Under the pieces are notes generated by a model. The model saw only the letters and a program-made list of their open reading frames with translations, made no database searches and was not told the DNA's origin. This document shows positions 45,114 to 54,719 of a stretch of 64,000 nucleotides of DNA, piece after piece. Each line of letters begins with the position of its first letter. The first letter of the stretch is position 1. Where the stretch lies: NCBI RefSeq assembly GCF_012927085.1, contig NZ_JABBFX010000001.1:1178001-1242000 (forward strand), read 5' to 3'. Made by a program: the position numbers and the translations under genes. The stretch comes from Ramlibacter agri (GTDB lineage Bacteria; Pseudomonadota; Gammaproteobacteria; Burkholderiales; Burkholderiaceae_C).

Positions 45114-46610
45114 ATGGACGCGCGGCCCAACATCCTCTTCATCATGGCCGACGACCACGCGTCCAAGGCCATCAGCTGCTACGGCCACGGCATCAACGCC
45201 ACGCCGCACATCGACCGCATCGCGGCCGGCGGCGTGCGGCTGGACCACTGCTACGTCACCAACTCCATCTGCACGCCCAGCCGCGCGAGCATCCTCACCG
45301 GCACGTACAACCACGTGAACGCCGTGATGACGCTGGACGACAGCCTCAACAACCGGCTGCCCAACGTCGCCAAGCACCTGCGCTCGCACGGCTACCAGAC
45401 GGCCATCTTCGGCAAGTGGCACCTGGGCGAAGGCGCGGCGCACGAGCCGACCGGCTTCGACGAATGGGCCGTCGTGCCCGGCCAGGGCGAGTACCACGAC
45501 CCCGTGTTCCACCATCCGAAGGGCGCGCGCCGGCACGAGGGCTACGCCACCGAGATCATCACGGACATGAGCCTGGACTGGCTGGAGCGGCGCGACACCG
45601 AGCGGCCCTTCTTCCTGATGTGCCACCACAAGGCGCCGCACCGTTCCTGGGAATACCACCCGAAGTACGAGCACCTGCACGCCGAAGACATCGAGCTGCC
45701 GCCCACGTTCAACGACGACTACCGCAATCGCGCGGCGGGCGCGGCGGCGGCGAAGATGCGCATCGCCGACGACATGACCTACCTGGACCTGGGGCTGGTG
45801 CAACCCGAGGGCGGGCACGAGGTCGGCGAGCCCTACCAGGATTCACGCAAGCTGCCGCCGTTCGCGCGCGCGCTGCGCCTGATCGACCGGCGCACGGGCG
45901 AGGGCTACAGCTTCGAGGACGAACGCGCCTACAACCACTTCAAGTTCCAGCGCTACATGAAGCGCTACCTGCGCACCATCGCGTCCATCGACGAGAGCGT
46001 GGGGCGGATGCTGGACTACCTGGACGCGCAGGGGCTCGCCGAGAACACGCTGGTCATCTACACCTCGGACCAGGGCTTCTTCCTGGGCGAGCATGGCTGG
46101 TTCGACAAGCGCTACATGTACGAGGAGTCGTTCCAGATGCCTTTCGTGGCGCGGCATCCGCGCTCGATTCCCGCGGGCAGCATCTGCACCGACATGGCGT
46201 CGAACGTGGATTTCGCGCCGACCTTCCTGGACCTGGCGGGAGTGCCGGTCCCCAGCTACATGCAGGGCAATAGCCTTCTTCCCATTCTGCGCGGTCAGTC
46301 ACCTGCCGGCTGGCAGCAATACGCCTACCACCGCTACTGGATGCACCGCGACGTGTTCCACAACACGTATGCGCACTACGGCATCCGCTCGCACCGCTAC
46401 AAGCTGATCTACTGGTACAACCAGGACTACGGCTTGCCCGGCACGCGCCCCGGCGGCGAGCCGCCGGCGTGGGAGCTGTTCGACTGCGAGAAGGATCCGC
46501 TGGAGCTGATGAACGTCCATGCGGATCCGGCGTATGCGGACGTCGTGAAGGAGATGACGCAGGCGCTGGAGGCGAAGATGCGCGAGATCGGGGACGACCC
46601 GGCGCATTGA
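45114..46610 (+). CDS. Type I sulfatase, cytoplasmic (second of two)
   Basis: Second sulfatase, 498 residues, with metal site NILFIMADDHASK, formylglycine motif SICTPSRASILTG (Cys53), GKWHLGEG, the shared KAPHRSWEYHPKY and the late YTSDQGFFLGEHGWFDKRYM. It too lacks a signal peptide. It starts ten bases after the first. It is much closer to the N-acetylglucosamine/galactose-type sulfatases of polysaccharide degraders (TSDQGFFLGEHGWFDKR is typical) than the first is, so the pair may remove sulfate from two positions. It ends the plus arm, convergent with a LysR gene. Confidence 0.92.
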   Translation: MDARPNILFIMADDHASKAISCYGHGINATPHIDRIAAGGVRLDHCYVTNSICTPSRASILTGTYNHVNAVMTLDDSLNNRLPNVAKHLRSHGYQTAIFGKWHLGEGAAHEPTGFDEWAVVPGQGEYHDPVFHHPKGARRHEGYATEIITDMSLDWLERRDTERPFFLMCHHKAPHRSWEYHPKYEHLHAEDIELPPTFNDDYRNRAAGAAAAKMRIADDMTYLDLGLVQPEGGHEVGEPYQDSRKLPPFARALRLIDRRTGEGYSFEDERAYNHFKFQRYMKRYLRTIASIDESVGRMLDYLDAQGLAENTLVIYTSDQGFFLGEHGWFDKRYMYEESFQMPFVARHPRSIPAGSICTDMASNVDFAPTFLDLAGVPVPSYMQGNSLLPILRGQSPAGWQQYAYHRYWMHRDVFHNTYAHYGIRSHRYKLIYWYNQDYGLPGTRPGGEPPAWELFDCEKDPLELMNVHADPAYADVVKEMTQALEAKMREIGDDPAH

Positions 46611-46616
46611 AGTCTT

Positions 46617-47540
46617 TCAGGCGGACCGCGCGCGCCCCTGGCCTTCCAACGCGGGCAGTTCGCGGCGTACCAGCCTGGCGAACAGGCTGGCGATCGATGA
46701 CATCGGCAGCCGCCGGCTCAAGAGGACCACATCGCGCTTGAGGACCGGCTCGCGCAGCGCCAGCACGCGGATCGATTCGTCCTTGCGCTCGGCCACTGCG
46801 GCGCGCGGCAGGATCGCCACGCCCCGGCCCCCGGCCACGAGCGAGACGGCCGTCGCCAGGTGCTCCACCTGGTAGGCCCAGGACAGCTGCAGCGACTGGC
46901 CGCGGACCAGGTCTTCGATCAGCGCGCGGTTCGCGCTCTGGTTGCCGATGCTGATCAAGGCCTCCTTGCCAAGCTGGGCCCAGGTCACGAACTTGCGCTT
47001 TGCCAGCCGGTGGCCCGCGGGACATGCAACGACCATCGGTTCGGAGAACAGCTTCTCGGCGACCAGCTTGGCGTGCGGCTGCCCGGCGACGGTGATGGCG
47101 AAATCGACTTCGCCATTGAGGACGGCTTCGCGGATCTCCGTGGCCGAGCGGTCGAAGATCTGCACCCGGACTTGCGGATAAGCTTCGGCAAAGTCCCGCA
47201 ACAGCGGCGAGAGCAGCAGGGCAGCCACGGTGGGCAGGCAACCGATGCGCACGGTGCCGGTGGGATTGCCGCCCGGCGAGCGCAGGCTGTCCAGCGATGC
47301 GGCGAGATCGTGGACGACGGCGCGGGCGCGCGGAAGAAACTCCGCGCCTTCCTGCGACAGGGACACCGCGCGCGTCGTGCGCAGCAGGAGCCGCACGCCC
47401 AGGTCGTCTTCCAGCTTCTTCAGCCGCCGGCCCAGCGCCGACTCGGACAGGTGCAGGTGGCTGGCCGCGCGCCGGAAGGTCCCCAGTTCGGCGATGGCGA
47501 CGAACGCCTGGACACCCAGGATGTCGAGGCGGGAAGACAT
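46617..47540 (-). CDS. LysR family regulator
   Basis: LysR-type regulator of 307 residues: N-terminal helix-turn-helix VQAFVAIAELGTFRRAASHL and LSESALGRRLKKLEDDLGVR, then an effector domain beginning TVRIGCLPTVAALLLSPLL. ATG 47540 is the natural start; the frame is open beyond it only by chance. It is divergent (82-bp gap) from the dehydratase-CoA-transferase-Bug operon and probably activates it. Its 3' end faces the second sulfatase, but convergence argues against a role there. Confidence 0.88.
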   Translation of the reverse strand: MSSRLDILGVQAFVAIAELGTFRRAASHLHLSESALGRRLKKLEDDLGVRLLLRTTRAVSLSQEGAEFLPRARAVVHDLAASLDSLRSPGGNPTGTVRIGCLPTVAALLLSPLLRDFAEAYPQVRVQIFDRSATEIREAVLNGEVDFAITVAGQPHAKLVAEKLFSEPMVVACPAGHRLAKRKFVTWAQLGKEALISIGNQSANRALIEDLVRGQSLQLSWAYQVEHLATAVSLVAGGRGVAILPRAAVAERKDESIRVLALREPVLKRDVVLLSRRLPMSSIASLFARLVRRELPALEGQGRARSA

Positions 47541-47622
47541 GCGTCGATTATTGCATTCGGCGCCTCTATGGCTGGCGATCTTTGCGCTTCTCCCGCAGGC
47601 CGGAGGCCGGAACAATGCGGGG

Positions 47623-48510
47623 ATGACAGAGAACCATCTCCAAGGGCCGCTTGCCGATTGGCTGGGGCGGACGCAAAGCGCCGAGGACGTCGTCGCACTC
47701 AATTCGGCGAGGCGCATGGCGGCGCTGCTGGACCAGGACGCCACCCGCATCAAGGTGGGCGACGAACTGCCCGGCCACTGGTACCAGGCGCTCTTCACGC
47801 CCTTCGATCCGCAATCGAAGCTGGCGGCCGACGGCCACCCGGAGAAGGGCGAGTTCCTGCCGCCCGTGCCGCTGCCGCGCCGCATGTTCGCCGGCCGGCG
47901 CGTGCGCTTCGTGGCACCGCTGCGCATCGGTGACGTGGTGACGCGAACGAGCAGCATCCAGGGCATCATGCCGAAGATCGGGCGCAGCGGCGAGATCTGC
48001 TTCGTGACGGTGCAGCACGCGATCCGCGGCGCGGACGGCCGGCTGCTGGTGGAGGAAGAGCACGACATCGTCTATCGCTCGGCGCCGTCGGCGACGCCCT
48101 CCGCTTCCAGGCCGGAAGGGGCCGGCGTTGCTTCACCGCAGGCGGCATTCGAGGAAAGCTTCCGGCCCGATGAAACTATGCTGTTCCGCTACTCGGCGAT
48201 CACCTTCAACGCGCATCGCATCCACTACGACAGTCCGTACACGACCGGGGTCGAGAACCATCCCGCCCTGGTGGTCAACGGCGGGATCACCACGATCAAG
48301 CTGTGGGACATGGTGATCCGCCACACCGGCCGTCGAATCGCCGCCTCGCAATCCCGCAACCTCAAGCCCGCGTTCGCCAACCGGCGGGTCACCTTGCGGG
48401 CATCGGCCGTGTCGGGTGACACGCTGGCCGCGTGGGCGGTCGATGAAGAGGGATCGGAGCTGCTGCGCATGGAACTCACGCTGGGCGCGTCCGCCGGGAG
48501 CGCCCCATGA
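47623..48510 (+). CDS. MaoC/FAS1-type acyl-CoA dehydratase (mesaconyl-CoA hydratase-like)
   Basis: Hot-dog-fold hydratase of 295 residues with two halves: an N-terminal FAS1-like dehydratase domain (about 1-155, with LPRRMFAGRRVRFVAPLRIG) and a C-terminal MaoC-like half (about 180-290, RYSAITFNAHRIHYD, the catalytic Asn/His-type loop). This plan is that of mesaconyl-C4-CoA hydratases and HTD2-type enzymes. Its stop overlaps the CoA-transferase start (ATGA), so both act in one pathway, plausibly on a C5 dicarboxylate such as mesaconate, itaconate or citramalate. Confidence 0.85.
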   Translation: MTENHLQGPLADWLGRTQSAEDVVALNSARRMAALLDQDATRIKVGDELPGHWYQALFTPFDPQSKLAADGHPEKGEFLPPVPLPRRMFAGRRVRFVAPLRIGDVVTRTSSIQGIMPKIGRSGEICFVTVQHAIRGADGRLLVEEEHDIVYRSAPSATPSASRPEGAGVASPQAAFEESFRPDETMLFRYSAITFNAHRIHYDSPYTTGVENHPALVVNGGITTIKLWDMVIRHTGRRIAASQSRNLKPAFANRRVTLRASAVSGDTLAAWAVDEEGSELLRMELTLGASAGSAP

Positions 48511-49697
48511 GCGGCGGACCGCTGGAGGGCGTGCGCGTCCTGGACCTGACCTCGGTCGTCGTCGGGCCGGTGGCGACGCAGTTCCTGGCCGACTACGGCG
48601 CCGACGTCATCAAGGTCGAACCGCCCGAGGGCGACCTGCTGCGGAAGCTGGGTGGCAAGTCGCCTTCCGGCGAGATGTCCGCGAAGTTCCTGCACGTGAA
48701 CCGCAACAAGCGGTCTATCGTGCTGGACCTGAAGCGCGATGACGCGCGTGAAGTGTTGAAGCGCCTGTGCGCCGAGGCCGACGTGGTGGTCGTCAACATG
48801 CGCGGCGCCGCGCTGGAGCGCGCAGGCCTCAGTGCAGAGGCGCTGCGCAAAGGCCATCCGCGCTTGATCCACTGCTGGCTCGCAGGCTTCGGGCAAGGCG
48901 GACGCTACGCCGACAAGCCGGCCTACGACACCATCATCCAGGGATCGTCCGGCGTCTCGGCGGCTTTGCAGCGGCTGCACGGAACACCGTCCTACTCGCC
49001 GTTCCTGATGGCGGACCACACCGTCGGCCTGATCGCCGTGCAGATGATCCTCCTCGCGCTGTACCGGCGCGAGAAGACCGGTCTCGGCGACGCGATCCAG
49101 GTGCCGATGTTCGAGAACATGGCGGCCTTCATGCTCACCGAGCACATGTCGCTGCAGACTTTCGAGCCGCCGCTGGGCCCCACCGGCGACCCTCGCATCC
49201 TCGACCCGCAGAACCGCCCCGTGCCCACGAAGGACGGCTATATCTGCATCTCGGCGAACACCGATGCGCAGACCTTCGCCTTCTTCGACGCGATCGGCAG
49301 GCCCGAGCTGCGCACCGACCCGCGCTTCAATTCCGTGGCAGCGCGCTTCGCCAATGTGCAGGAGTACTTCGACTTCCGCTACAACGCGCTGCGCGAGCGC
49401 ACCACGAACGAGTGGATAGCGATCTTCGACCAGCACAGCGTGCCGGCCATGCCCTTCCACACCTTCGAAAGCCTGATGGAGGATCCGCATCTCGAGGACG
49501 TCGAACTGCTGCAACGCGTGCAGCATCCGAGCGAAGGCCCGATCTGGAACATCGGCCTGCCGAACCGGCTGGAATCCGGTGCGCGCAGCGACTACCTGCC
49601 GCCGCCGGTGAAAGGCCAGCATACCAACGAAGTACTCGCGGAACTGGGCATGCCTGTTGCAGAAATCGACACGCTCACCGGGCAGCTGCGCCGGTAA
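48507..49697 (+). CDS. Class III CoA-transferase (CaiB/BaiF family)
   Basis: Formyl-CoA-transferase-like enzyme of 396 residues. It begins GVRVLDLTSVVVGPVATQFL with DYGADVIKVEPP, contains LIHCWLAGFGQGG, and its likely catalytic Asp170 lies in FLMADHTVGLIA, with GDAIQVPMFENMAAFML following. It moves CoA between carboxylic acids, here probably to activate the substrate for the preceding hydratase. It is coupled to that gene by an ATGA overlap and followed by a Bug receptor 43 bp later. Confidence 0.92.
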   Translation: MSGGPLEGVRVLDLTSVVVGPVATQFLADYGADVIKVEPPEGDLLRKLGGKSPSGEMSAKFLHVNRNKRSIVLDLKRDDAREVLKRLCAEADVVVVNMRGAALERAGLSAEALRKGHPRLIHCWLAGFGQGGRYADKPAYDTIIQGSSGVSAALQRLHGTPSYSPFLMADHTVGLIAVQMILLALYRREKTGLGDAIQVPMFENMAAFMLTEHMSLQTFEPPLGPTGDPRILDPQNRPVPTKDGYICISANTDAQTFAFFDAIGRPELRTDPRFNSVAARFANVQEYFDFRYNALRERTTNEWIAIFDQHSVPAMPFHTFESLMEDPHLEDVELLQRVQHPSEGPIWNIGLPNRLESGARSDYLPPPVKGQHTNEVLAELGMPVAEIDTLTGQLRR

Positions 49698-49740
49698 AAT
49701 TCGATTCATTCCAACTTTGAAAACCATCCGGGACAACGCA

Positions 49741-50724
49741 ATGCAACACCAGATCAACCGCCGCCACGCGCTCAAGATGGTGGCCGCGACCGCCGCTGCC
49801 TTCCCGGCCTTCGCGATGGCCGACGGCTATCCCGACAAGCCGATCCGCCTGGTCGTGCCCTTCACGCCCGGCGGTTCCACGGACATCCTGGGCCGCACGA
49901 TTGGCCAGCAGCTGACGAACGCCTGGCACCAGCCTGTCGTCATCGACAACGTGCCCGGCGCCGGCGGTTCCATCGGCGCCGACAAGGTTGCCAAGGCGCC
50001 GGCGGATGGCTACACGCTGCTGATGGGCCACATCGGCACGCTGACGGTGACGCCCTCGCTGTACCCGAAGCTGCCTTACGACCCCGTCAAGGCTTTCGCG
50101 CCGGTGGCGTGGATCGCGCGCGTGCCTAACGTGCTGGTCGTGCATCCCTCCGTGCCGGCGAAGACGGTGAAGGAACTGGTGGCCTACGTGAAGGCGAACC
50201 CGGGCAAGGTGAACTACGGCTCGGGAGGCAACGGCAGCGCCGCCCACATCGCCACGGAATACTTCGACCTGGTGACCGGCGCCAAGATGCAGCACGTGCC
50301 GTACAAGGGCACGGCGCCGGCGGTCATCGACCTCGTCGCGGGCCAGATCCAGCTGATGTTCACCGGCGTGCCGGCGGTGCTGAGCCAGGTGCAGGCCGGC
50401 CAGCTGCGCGCGATCGCGGTGTCTTCGCCCCATCGCGTGAAGGCGATGCCCGACCTGCCGACGGTGGCCGAGAGCGGCTACCCCGGCTTCGAGGCCGACC
50501 AGTGGTACGGCGTGGTGGCGCCCGCGGCCACGCCGAAGGACGTCATCGCCAAGCTGAACCAGCAGATCAACAAGTCGCTGTCGTCCGCCGAGATCCGCGA
50601 GCGGCTGGCCAGCGAAGGCGCCGAAGCCACGCCCAACACGCCGGAGGTGTTCGGCAAATTGATCGACAGCGAAATGGTGCGCTGGCGCGAAGTGATCCAG
50701 AAGGGCGGCGTGAAGGTAGGCTGA
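49741..50724 (+). CDS. Bug/TctC-type receptor (second of three)
   Basis: Periplasmic carboxylate receptor of the Bug family, 327 residues. The signal peptide MQHQINRRHALKMVAATAAA has an RR pair and ends near FAMA. Marks are PIRLVVPFTPGGSTDILGRT, VIDNVPGAGGSIGADKVAKA, APADGYTLLM and VPYKGTAPAVIDLVAGQIQ. It ends the LysR-controlled operon with dehydratase and CoA-transferase, and probably binds the acid they activate. A small hairpin lies between it and the convergent ydiJ. Confidence 0.92.
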   Translation: MQHQINRRHALKMVAATAAAFPAFAMADGYPDKPIRLVVPFTPGGSTDILGRTIGQQLTNAWHQPVVIDNVPGAGGSIGADKVAKAPADGYTLLMGHIGTLTVTPSLYPKLPYDPVKAFAPVAWIARVPNVLVVHPSVPAKTVKELVAYVKANPGKVNYGSGGNGSAAHIATEYFDLVTGAKMQHVPYKGTAPAVIDLVAGQIQLMFTGVPAVLSQVQAGQLRAIAVSSPHRVKAMPDLPTVAESGYPGFEADQWYGVVAPAATPKDVIAKLNQQINKSLSSAEIRERLASEGAEATPNTPEVFGKLIDSEMVRWREVIQKGGVKVG

Positions 50725-50731
50725 GCCCACC

Positions 50732-50747
50732 GCACCCTAAGGGGTGC
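50732..50747. terminator. Small hairpin between converging genes
   Basis: GCACCC (50732-50737), loop TAAG, GGGTGC (50742-50747) lies between the Bug gene and the convergent ydiJ and includes the ydiJ stop codon. It has no T-run, so bidirectional termination is only possible. Confidence 0.3.
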
Positions 50748-53700
50748 TGGCGCGCGCTGCCAGCACCTCGAGCAGCACTTCCAGCGGATGCCGCATCCGC
50801 TGCCCGCGCAGGCGGTCGACCTGGCTGCGGCAGGAATAGCCGGTCGCCAGCAGCTCGCCGCCCTCCTTCTTCCCGTCCACCACGGGCCCCCACGATTGTT
50901 CGAAGATCACGCGCGAGGTGTGCTGGTTGCGCGTCTCGTGGCCGTAGGTCCCTGCCATGCCGCAGCAGCCGCTGGCCTGGGCCTGCAACTGCAGCCCGGC
51001 CTGCGTGAAGACCTGCTGCCATTGCCCGGTGCTGGCGGGAACGGTCGTCTTCTCCGTGCAGTGCGCCATGAGGCGGTAGCTTGCTTGGCGGGATGCAATC
51101 GGCGAAGCGGGGAGTGCCTGCGCCAGCCACTCCTGCGGCAGCAGCACGGGCGGGCAATCCTTGGCGCCTTCCAGCTTGCGGTACTCCTGCCGGTAGACGA
51201 GCGTCATCGCGGGATCCAGGCCCACCAGCGGCACGCCATGTGCCGCCAACTGCGCCAGGCCCTGCGCATTGCGTGCCGCCACCCGGCTGAACGGAGCCAG
51301 GAAGCCCTGCACCTGCAGCGGCTTGCCATTCGGACGGAAGGGAGCGAGGAAGACGCGATAGCCCAGGCGCGCGGCGAGCTCGATGAAGGCCGCTGCCAGC
51401 GGCGTCTCGAAGTAGCGCGTGAAGGCGTCCTGCACCAGGATCACGCTGCGGCTGCGCTCTTGCTCGCTCAGCGCGGCAAGCGCTTCGGGCGTCGCCACCG
51501 TCGCATTCCACTGCTTCATCGTGCGTGAAATGGCAAAGCGACTGAGCTGCGGGCTGTCGACCATGCCCCCATGCTTCTCCAGCCACCTGCGCACCGGCCT
51601 TGCGGAGAACATCGCGTTGTACACGCCAGGCCAGCGCGCGAGATGCGGGATGGTGAACTCGAGCGAGCCGACCAGGTAGTCCTTCAGCGGCCGCAGGTAG
51701 CGCTGGTGGTACAGCTGCAGGAAGCGCGCACGGAAGTCGGGCACGCTGACCTTCACCGGGCACTGGCCTGCGCAGGACTTGCAGGAGAGGCAGCCCGCCA
51801 TCGCGTCGTACACCTCGTGCGAGAAGTCCTCGCGGCCGGTACGCTGCGCGCGGCTGTTGCGCCAGCGCTCGGGCAGGCTGCGCAGGAAGGAGCGTGCGCT
51901 GCGCTGCGCTTCCAGCACGTCGATGCCGGCGGCGCCCTGCAGGCGCAGCCACTCGCGCAGCAGCGATGCGCGGCCCTTGGGCGAATGAATCCGCTGGCGC
52001 GTGGCCTTCCACGAAGGGCACATCGCATCGTCGGGATCGAAGTTGTAGCAGGCGCCGTTGCCGTTGCAGTGCATCGCGGAACCGAAGCTTTGCCAGACGC
52101 GCTCGTCGATCTGCCGGTCGGCCTCGCCGCGCAGCGGCACCTCGTCGATCTTCAGCAGCGCGGCGCCGCTGCCTTCGGGCGTCGCGATCTTGCCGGGGTT
52201 CAGCTGGTTGTGCGGATCGAAGGCCGCCTTCAGGCGCTGCAGCGAGGGGTAGAGCGGGCCGAAGAAATGCGGCACGTACTCGGAGCGCACGCCCTTGCCG
52301 TGCTCGCCCCACAGCAGGCCGCCGTACTTGCGCGTGAGTTCGGCGACGCCGTCGGACACCGGGCGCAGCAGCTTCGCCTGCTCGGGATCCTTCATGTCCA
52401 GCAGTGGCCGCACGTGCAGCACGCCCGCGTCGACGTGGCCGAACATGCCGTACTGCAGCTGGTGCGAATCGAGCAGCGCGCGGAATTCGGCGATGTAGTC
52501 CGCCAGCTTCTCGGGCGGCACCGCGGTGTCTTCGACGAAGGGTTGGGGCCGCGCTTCGCCTTCGACGTTGCCCAGCAGGCCCACCGAGCGCTTGCGCATG
52601 CCATAGACCCGCTCCACGGCCGCATGGCCGCTGGCGATGGTGTGGCCCAGGCGCTCGACGCTGCGGTCGGCGCGCAGGTGTTCAACGAAGCTTGCGACAC
52701 GTGAGGCCACATCGGCTTCGTCGTCGCCGCTGAACTCCACCAGGTTGATGCCCAGCGTGGGGCGACCGGGATCCTGCGGGAAGCATTCGGCGACGCCGTT
52801 CCAGACGATGTCGCGCATGGCCAGCAGCAGCACCTTGGAGTCGACCGTTTCGATCGACAGCGGGCGGTGCGCCATCAGCGCCTGCGCATCGCGCAGTGCG
52901 TCCATGAAACCGGCATAGCGCACGTTGACCAGCGCCGAATACTTCGGAATCGGCAACACGTTCAATGTCGCTTCGACCAGGAAGCCCAGCGAGCCTTCGG
53001 AGCCGCACAGCACGCTGTTCAGGTTGAACAGGCCGTCCGGCTCGCGCAGGTGGGCGAGGTCGTAGCCGGTGAGGCAGCGGTTCAGCGGCGGAAAGCGTTC
53101 GGCGATCAGCGCCGCCTGCTCGCGCGAGATCGCCTCGGCCGCGCGGTAGGCGTCACCGACTCGCCCTGCACGCGCGCAGAGTTGCGACAGTTCCGCATCG
53201 CCCACCGGAGCGCCGTGCAGCGCCTCGCCTCCCAGCAGCACGTAGTCCAGCGCGAGCACGTGGTCGCGCGTCTTGCCATAGGTGCAGCTGCCTTGCCCGC
53301 TGGCATCCGTGCTGACCATGCCGCCTAGGGTCGCGCGGTTGGAGGTGGAGAGCTCGGGCGCGAAGAACAGGCCATGGGGCTTCAAGGCCGCGTTGAGCTG
53401 GTCCTTCACGACGCCGGCCTGCACGCGCACGCGGCGCCGCACGGGGTCGATCTCCAGGATGCGGTTCATGTGGCGCGACAGGTCGACCACAATGCCGTCG
53501 GTGAGCGACTGGCCGTTGGTGCCCGTGCCGCCGCCGCGCGGGGCCAGCGCCACACGGCGCCATTCGGGCTGTGCGGCGAGGCGCGCGAGGCACGCCACGT
53601 CCGCGGTGTCGCACGGGTACACGGCGGCCTGCGGCAGCCGCTGGTACACCGAGTTGTCGGTCGCGAGGACCGTGCGCTCGGCGTAGCCGGTACCGATCTC

Positions 53701-53805
53701 ACCCCGGAAGCCGGAGGCCCCGAGTGCATCGAGAAAGCCGCGGTAGGTGGCGGCAATGCTCGTGGGCGGCGCGATGCGGGCGATGGTGGCGGACTTCTCC
53801 CGCAT
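50737..53805 (-). CDS. ydiJ: YdiJ-type FAD/FeS D-2-hydroxyacid dehydrogenase
   Basis: Fused oxidoreductase of 1022 residues, the length of E. coli YdiJ, whose family oxidises D-2-hydroxyglutarate-type acids and passes electrons to the respiratory chain. The N-terminal half is a PP-loop FAD domain (VALAPRGGGTGTNGQSLTDG) with the GlcD-type C-terminal cap. A linker Cys motif HCNGNGACYNFDPDDAMCP follows, then a 4Fe-4S site CLSCKSCAGQCPV, and a GlpC-like end with SGCCGMAGTYGHE. It is the last gene of a minus-strand operon with Bug, amidohydrolase and dehydrogenase genes, 13 bp after the latter, so it probably serves that pathway rather than housekeeping. Confidence 0.93.
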   Translation of the reverse strand: MREKSATIARIAPPTSIAATYRGFLDALGASGFRGEIGTGYAERTVLATDNSVYQRLPQAAVYPCDTADVACLARLAAQPEWRRVALAPRGGGTGTNGQSLTDGIVVDLSRHMNRILEIDPVRRRVRVQAGVVKDQLNAALKPHGLFFAPELSTSNRATLGGMVSTDASGQGSCTYGKTRDHVLALDYVLLGGEALHGAPVGDAELSQLCARAGRVGDAYRAAEAISREQAALIAERFPPLNRCLTGYDLAHLREPDGLFNLNSVLCGSEGSLGFLVEATLNVLPIPKYSALVNVRYAGFMDALRDAQALMAHRPLSIETVDSKVLLLAMRDIVWNGVAECFPQDPGRPTLGINLVEFSGDDEADVASRVASFVEHLRADRSVERLGHTIASGHAAVERVYGMRKRSVGLLGNVEGEARPQPFVEDTAVPPEKLADYIAEFRALLDSHQLQYGMFGHVDAGVLHVRPLLDMKDPEQAKLLRPVSDGVAELTRKYGGLLWGEHGKGVRSEYVPHFFGPLYPSLQRLKAAFDPHNQLNPGKIATPEGSGAALLKIDEVPLRGEADRQIDERVWQSFGSAMHCNGNGACYNFDPDDAMCPSWKATRQRIHSPKGRASLLREWLRLQGAAGIDVLEAQRSARSFLRSLPERWRNSRAQRTGREDFSHEVYDAMAGCLSCKSCAGQCPVKVSVPDFRARFLQLYHQRYLRPLKDYLVGSLEFTIPHLARWPGVYNAMFSARPVRRWLEKHGGMVDSPQLSRFAISRTMKQWNATVATPEALAALSEQERSRSVILVQDAFTRYFETPLAAAFIELAARLGYRVFLAPFRPNGKPLQVQGFLAPFSRVAARNAQGLAQLAAHGVPLVGLDPAMTLVYRQEYRKLEGAKDCPPVLLPQEWLAQALPASPIASRQASYRLMAHCTEKTTVPASTGQWQQVFTQAGLQLQAQASGCCGMAGTYGHETRNQHTSRVIFEQSWGPVVDGKKEGGELLATGYSCRSQVDRLRGQRMRHPLEVLLEVLAARASTP

Positions 53806-53818
53806 CGTTGCGCGCCGC

Positions 53819-54709
53819 TCAGTTCTTCTTGGCGGCGTGGGCGATCAGGCGGTCGGCGTATTCCTGCCACTTCGCCTTGGCGTCCAGGCCCGCGAACACC
53901 TGGTCGCGCGCCAGGCCGGCCACCCAGTCCTGCTTCTCGGCGATGGCGGTCGTCATCAGCGGCGCGAAGCCGGCTTCCTTCACCGTGTTGGCGCTCTCGC
54001 GCATTTCTTCGGCGCGGCGCTTGCCGTGCTGCACGACGCGGCTGAAGAAGTACGCGCCCTGCTGCGCCCAGTCGATCTGCGGGAAGGTCTCCTGCAGCGT
54101 GGGCAGCACGTAGTCCTCGACGCCGTAGCTGCGCGCGGTGGTGTAGCTTTCGATCACGAGCGCTTCCAGGCCCTTGATCATGACGCTGCGGCTCATCTTG
54201 ATGGCCGAGGCCACGCCCAGCTTCTCCGACACCGGCTTGGCATCCATGCCCCAGGCCACCAGCGTCTGCGCCAGCTCCGCAGCTTGCGCGCCACCCAGCA
54301 GCATGGGCACGCGAATGCCATAGGGCGGCACCGAGGTCATGACACCGGCTTCGACGTAGCGGCAGCCGGCGGCTTCCAGGGCGGCAGCGGCGCGCTGCTT
54401 GGTGCCCGGCGAAGCGGAGTTCAGGTCGAGGAAGATGGAGCCGGGGCGCACGTGCTTCGCCGCTTCTTCGGCGACTGCGAAGGTGTTGGACGCGGTGACG
54501 GCGGAGATGAGCAGCGTGGCTTGCTGGCACAGGTCCGCCATGCCGGCGGCGGCGCGGACGCCGTCGGCTTCGACGGCCTGCCTGGCCTGCGCGTCGGCGA
54601 ACTTGAGGTCCCAGGCCTGGATGGCCTGCACGCCGGGCTTGCCCAGCAGGCCGCGGCCGAAGATGCCGCCGACTTCGCCGAAGCCGATGATGCCGATGGT
54701 GGTTTGCAT
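53819..54709 (-). CDS. 6PGDH/3-hydroxyisobutyrate-type NAD(P) dehydrogenase
   Basis: Beta-hydroxyacid dehydrogenase family member of 296 residues with Rossmann motif IGIIGFGEVGGIFGRGLL at the N-terminus and the substrate-site stretch FLDLNSASPGTKQRAAAAL, where the family usually has D-x-S-T-x-P. The catalytic Lys is probably in SAIKMSRSVMIKG. AGGAAA precedes ATG 54709. The DUF1932-like C-terminal half (SYGVEDYVLPTLQETFPQID) points to the phosphogluconate-dehydrogenase-like branch with unknown hydroxyacid substrates. It sits in the Bug-amidohydrolase operon, just before ydiJ. Confidence 0.87.
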   Translation of the reverse strand: MQTTIGIIGFGEVGGIFGRGLLGKPGVQAIQAWDLKFADAQARQAVEADGVRAAAGMADLCQQATLLISAVTASNTFAVAEEAAKHVRPGSIFLDLNSASPGTKQRAAAALEAAGCRYVEAGVMTSVPPYGIRVPMLLGGAQAAELAQTLVAWGMDAKPVSEKLGVASAIKMSRSVMIKGLEALVIESYTTARSYGVEDYVLPTLQETFPQIDWAQQGAYFFSRVVQHGKRRAEEMRESANTVKEAGFAPLMTTAIAEKQDWVAGLARDQVFAGLDAKAKWQEYADRLIAHAAKKN

Positions 54710-54719
54710 GAGAGTTTCC

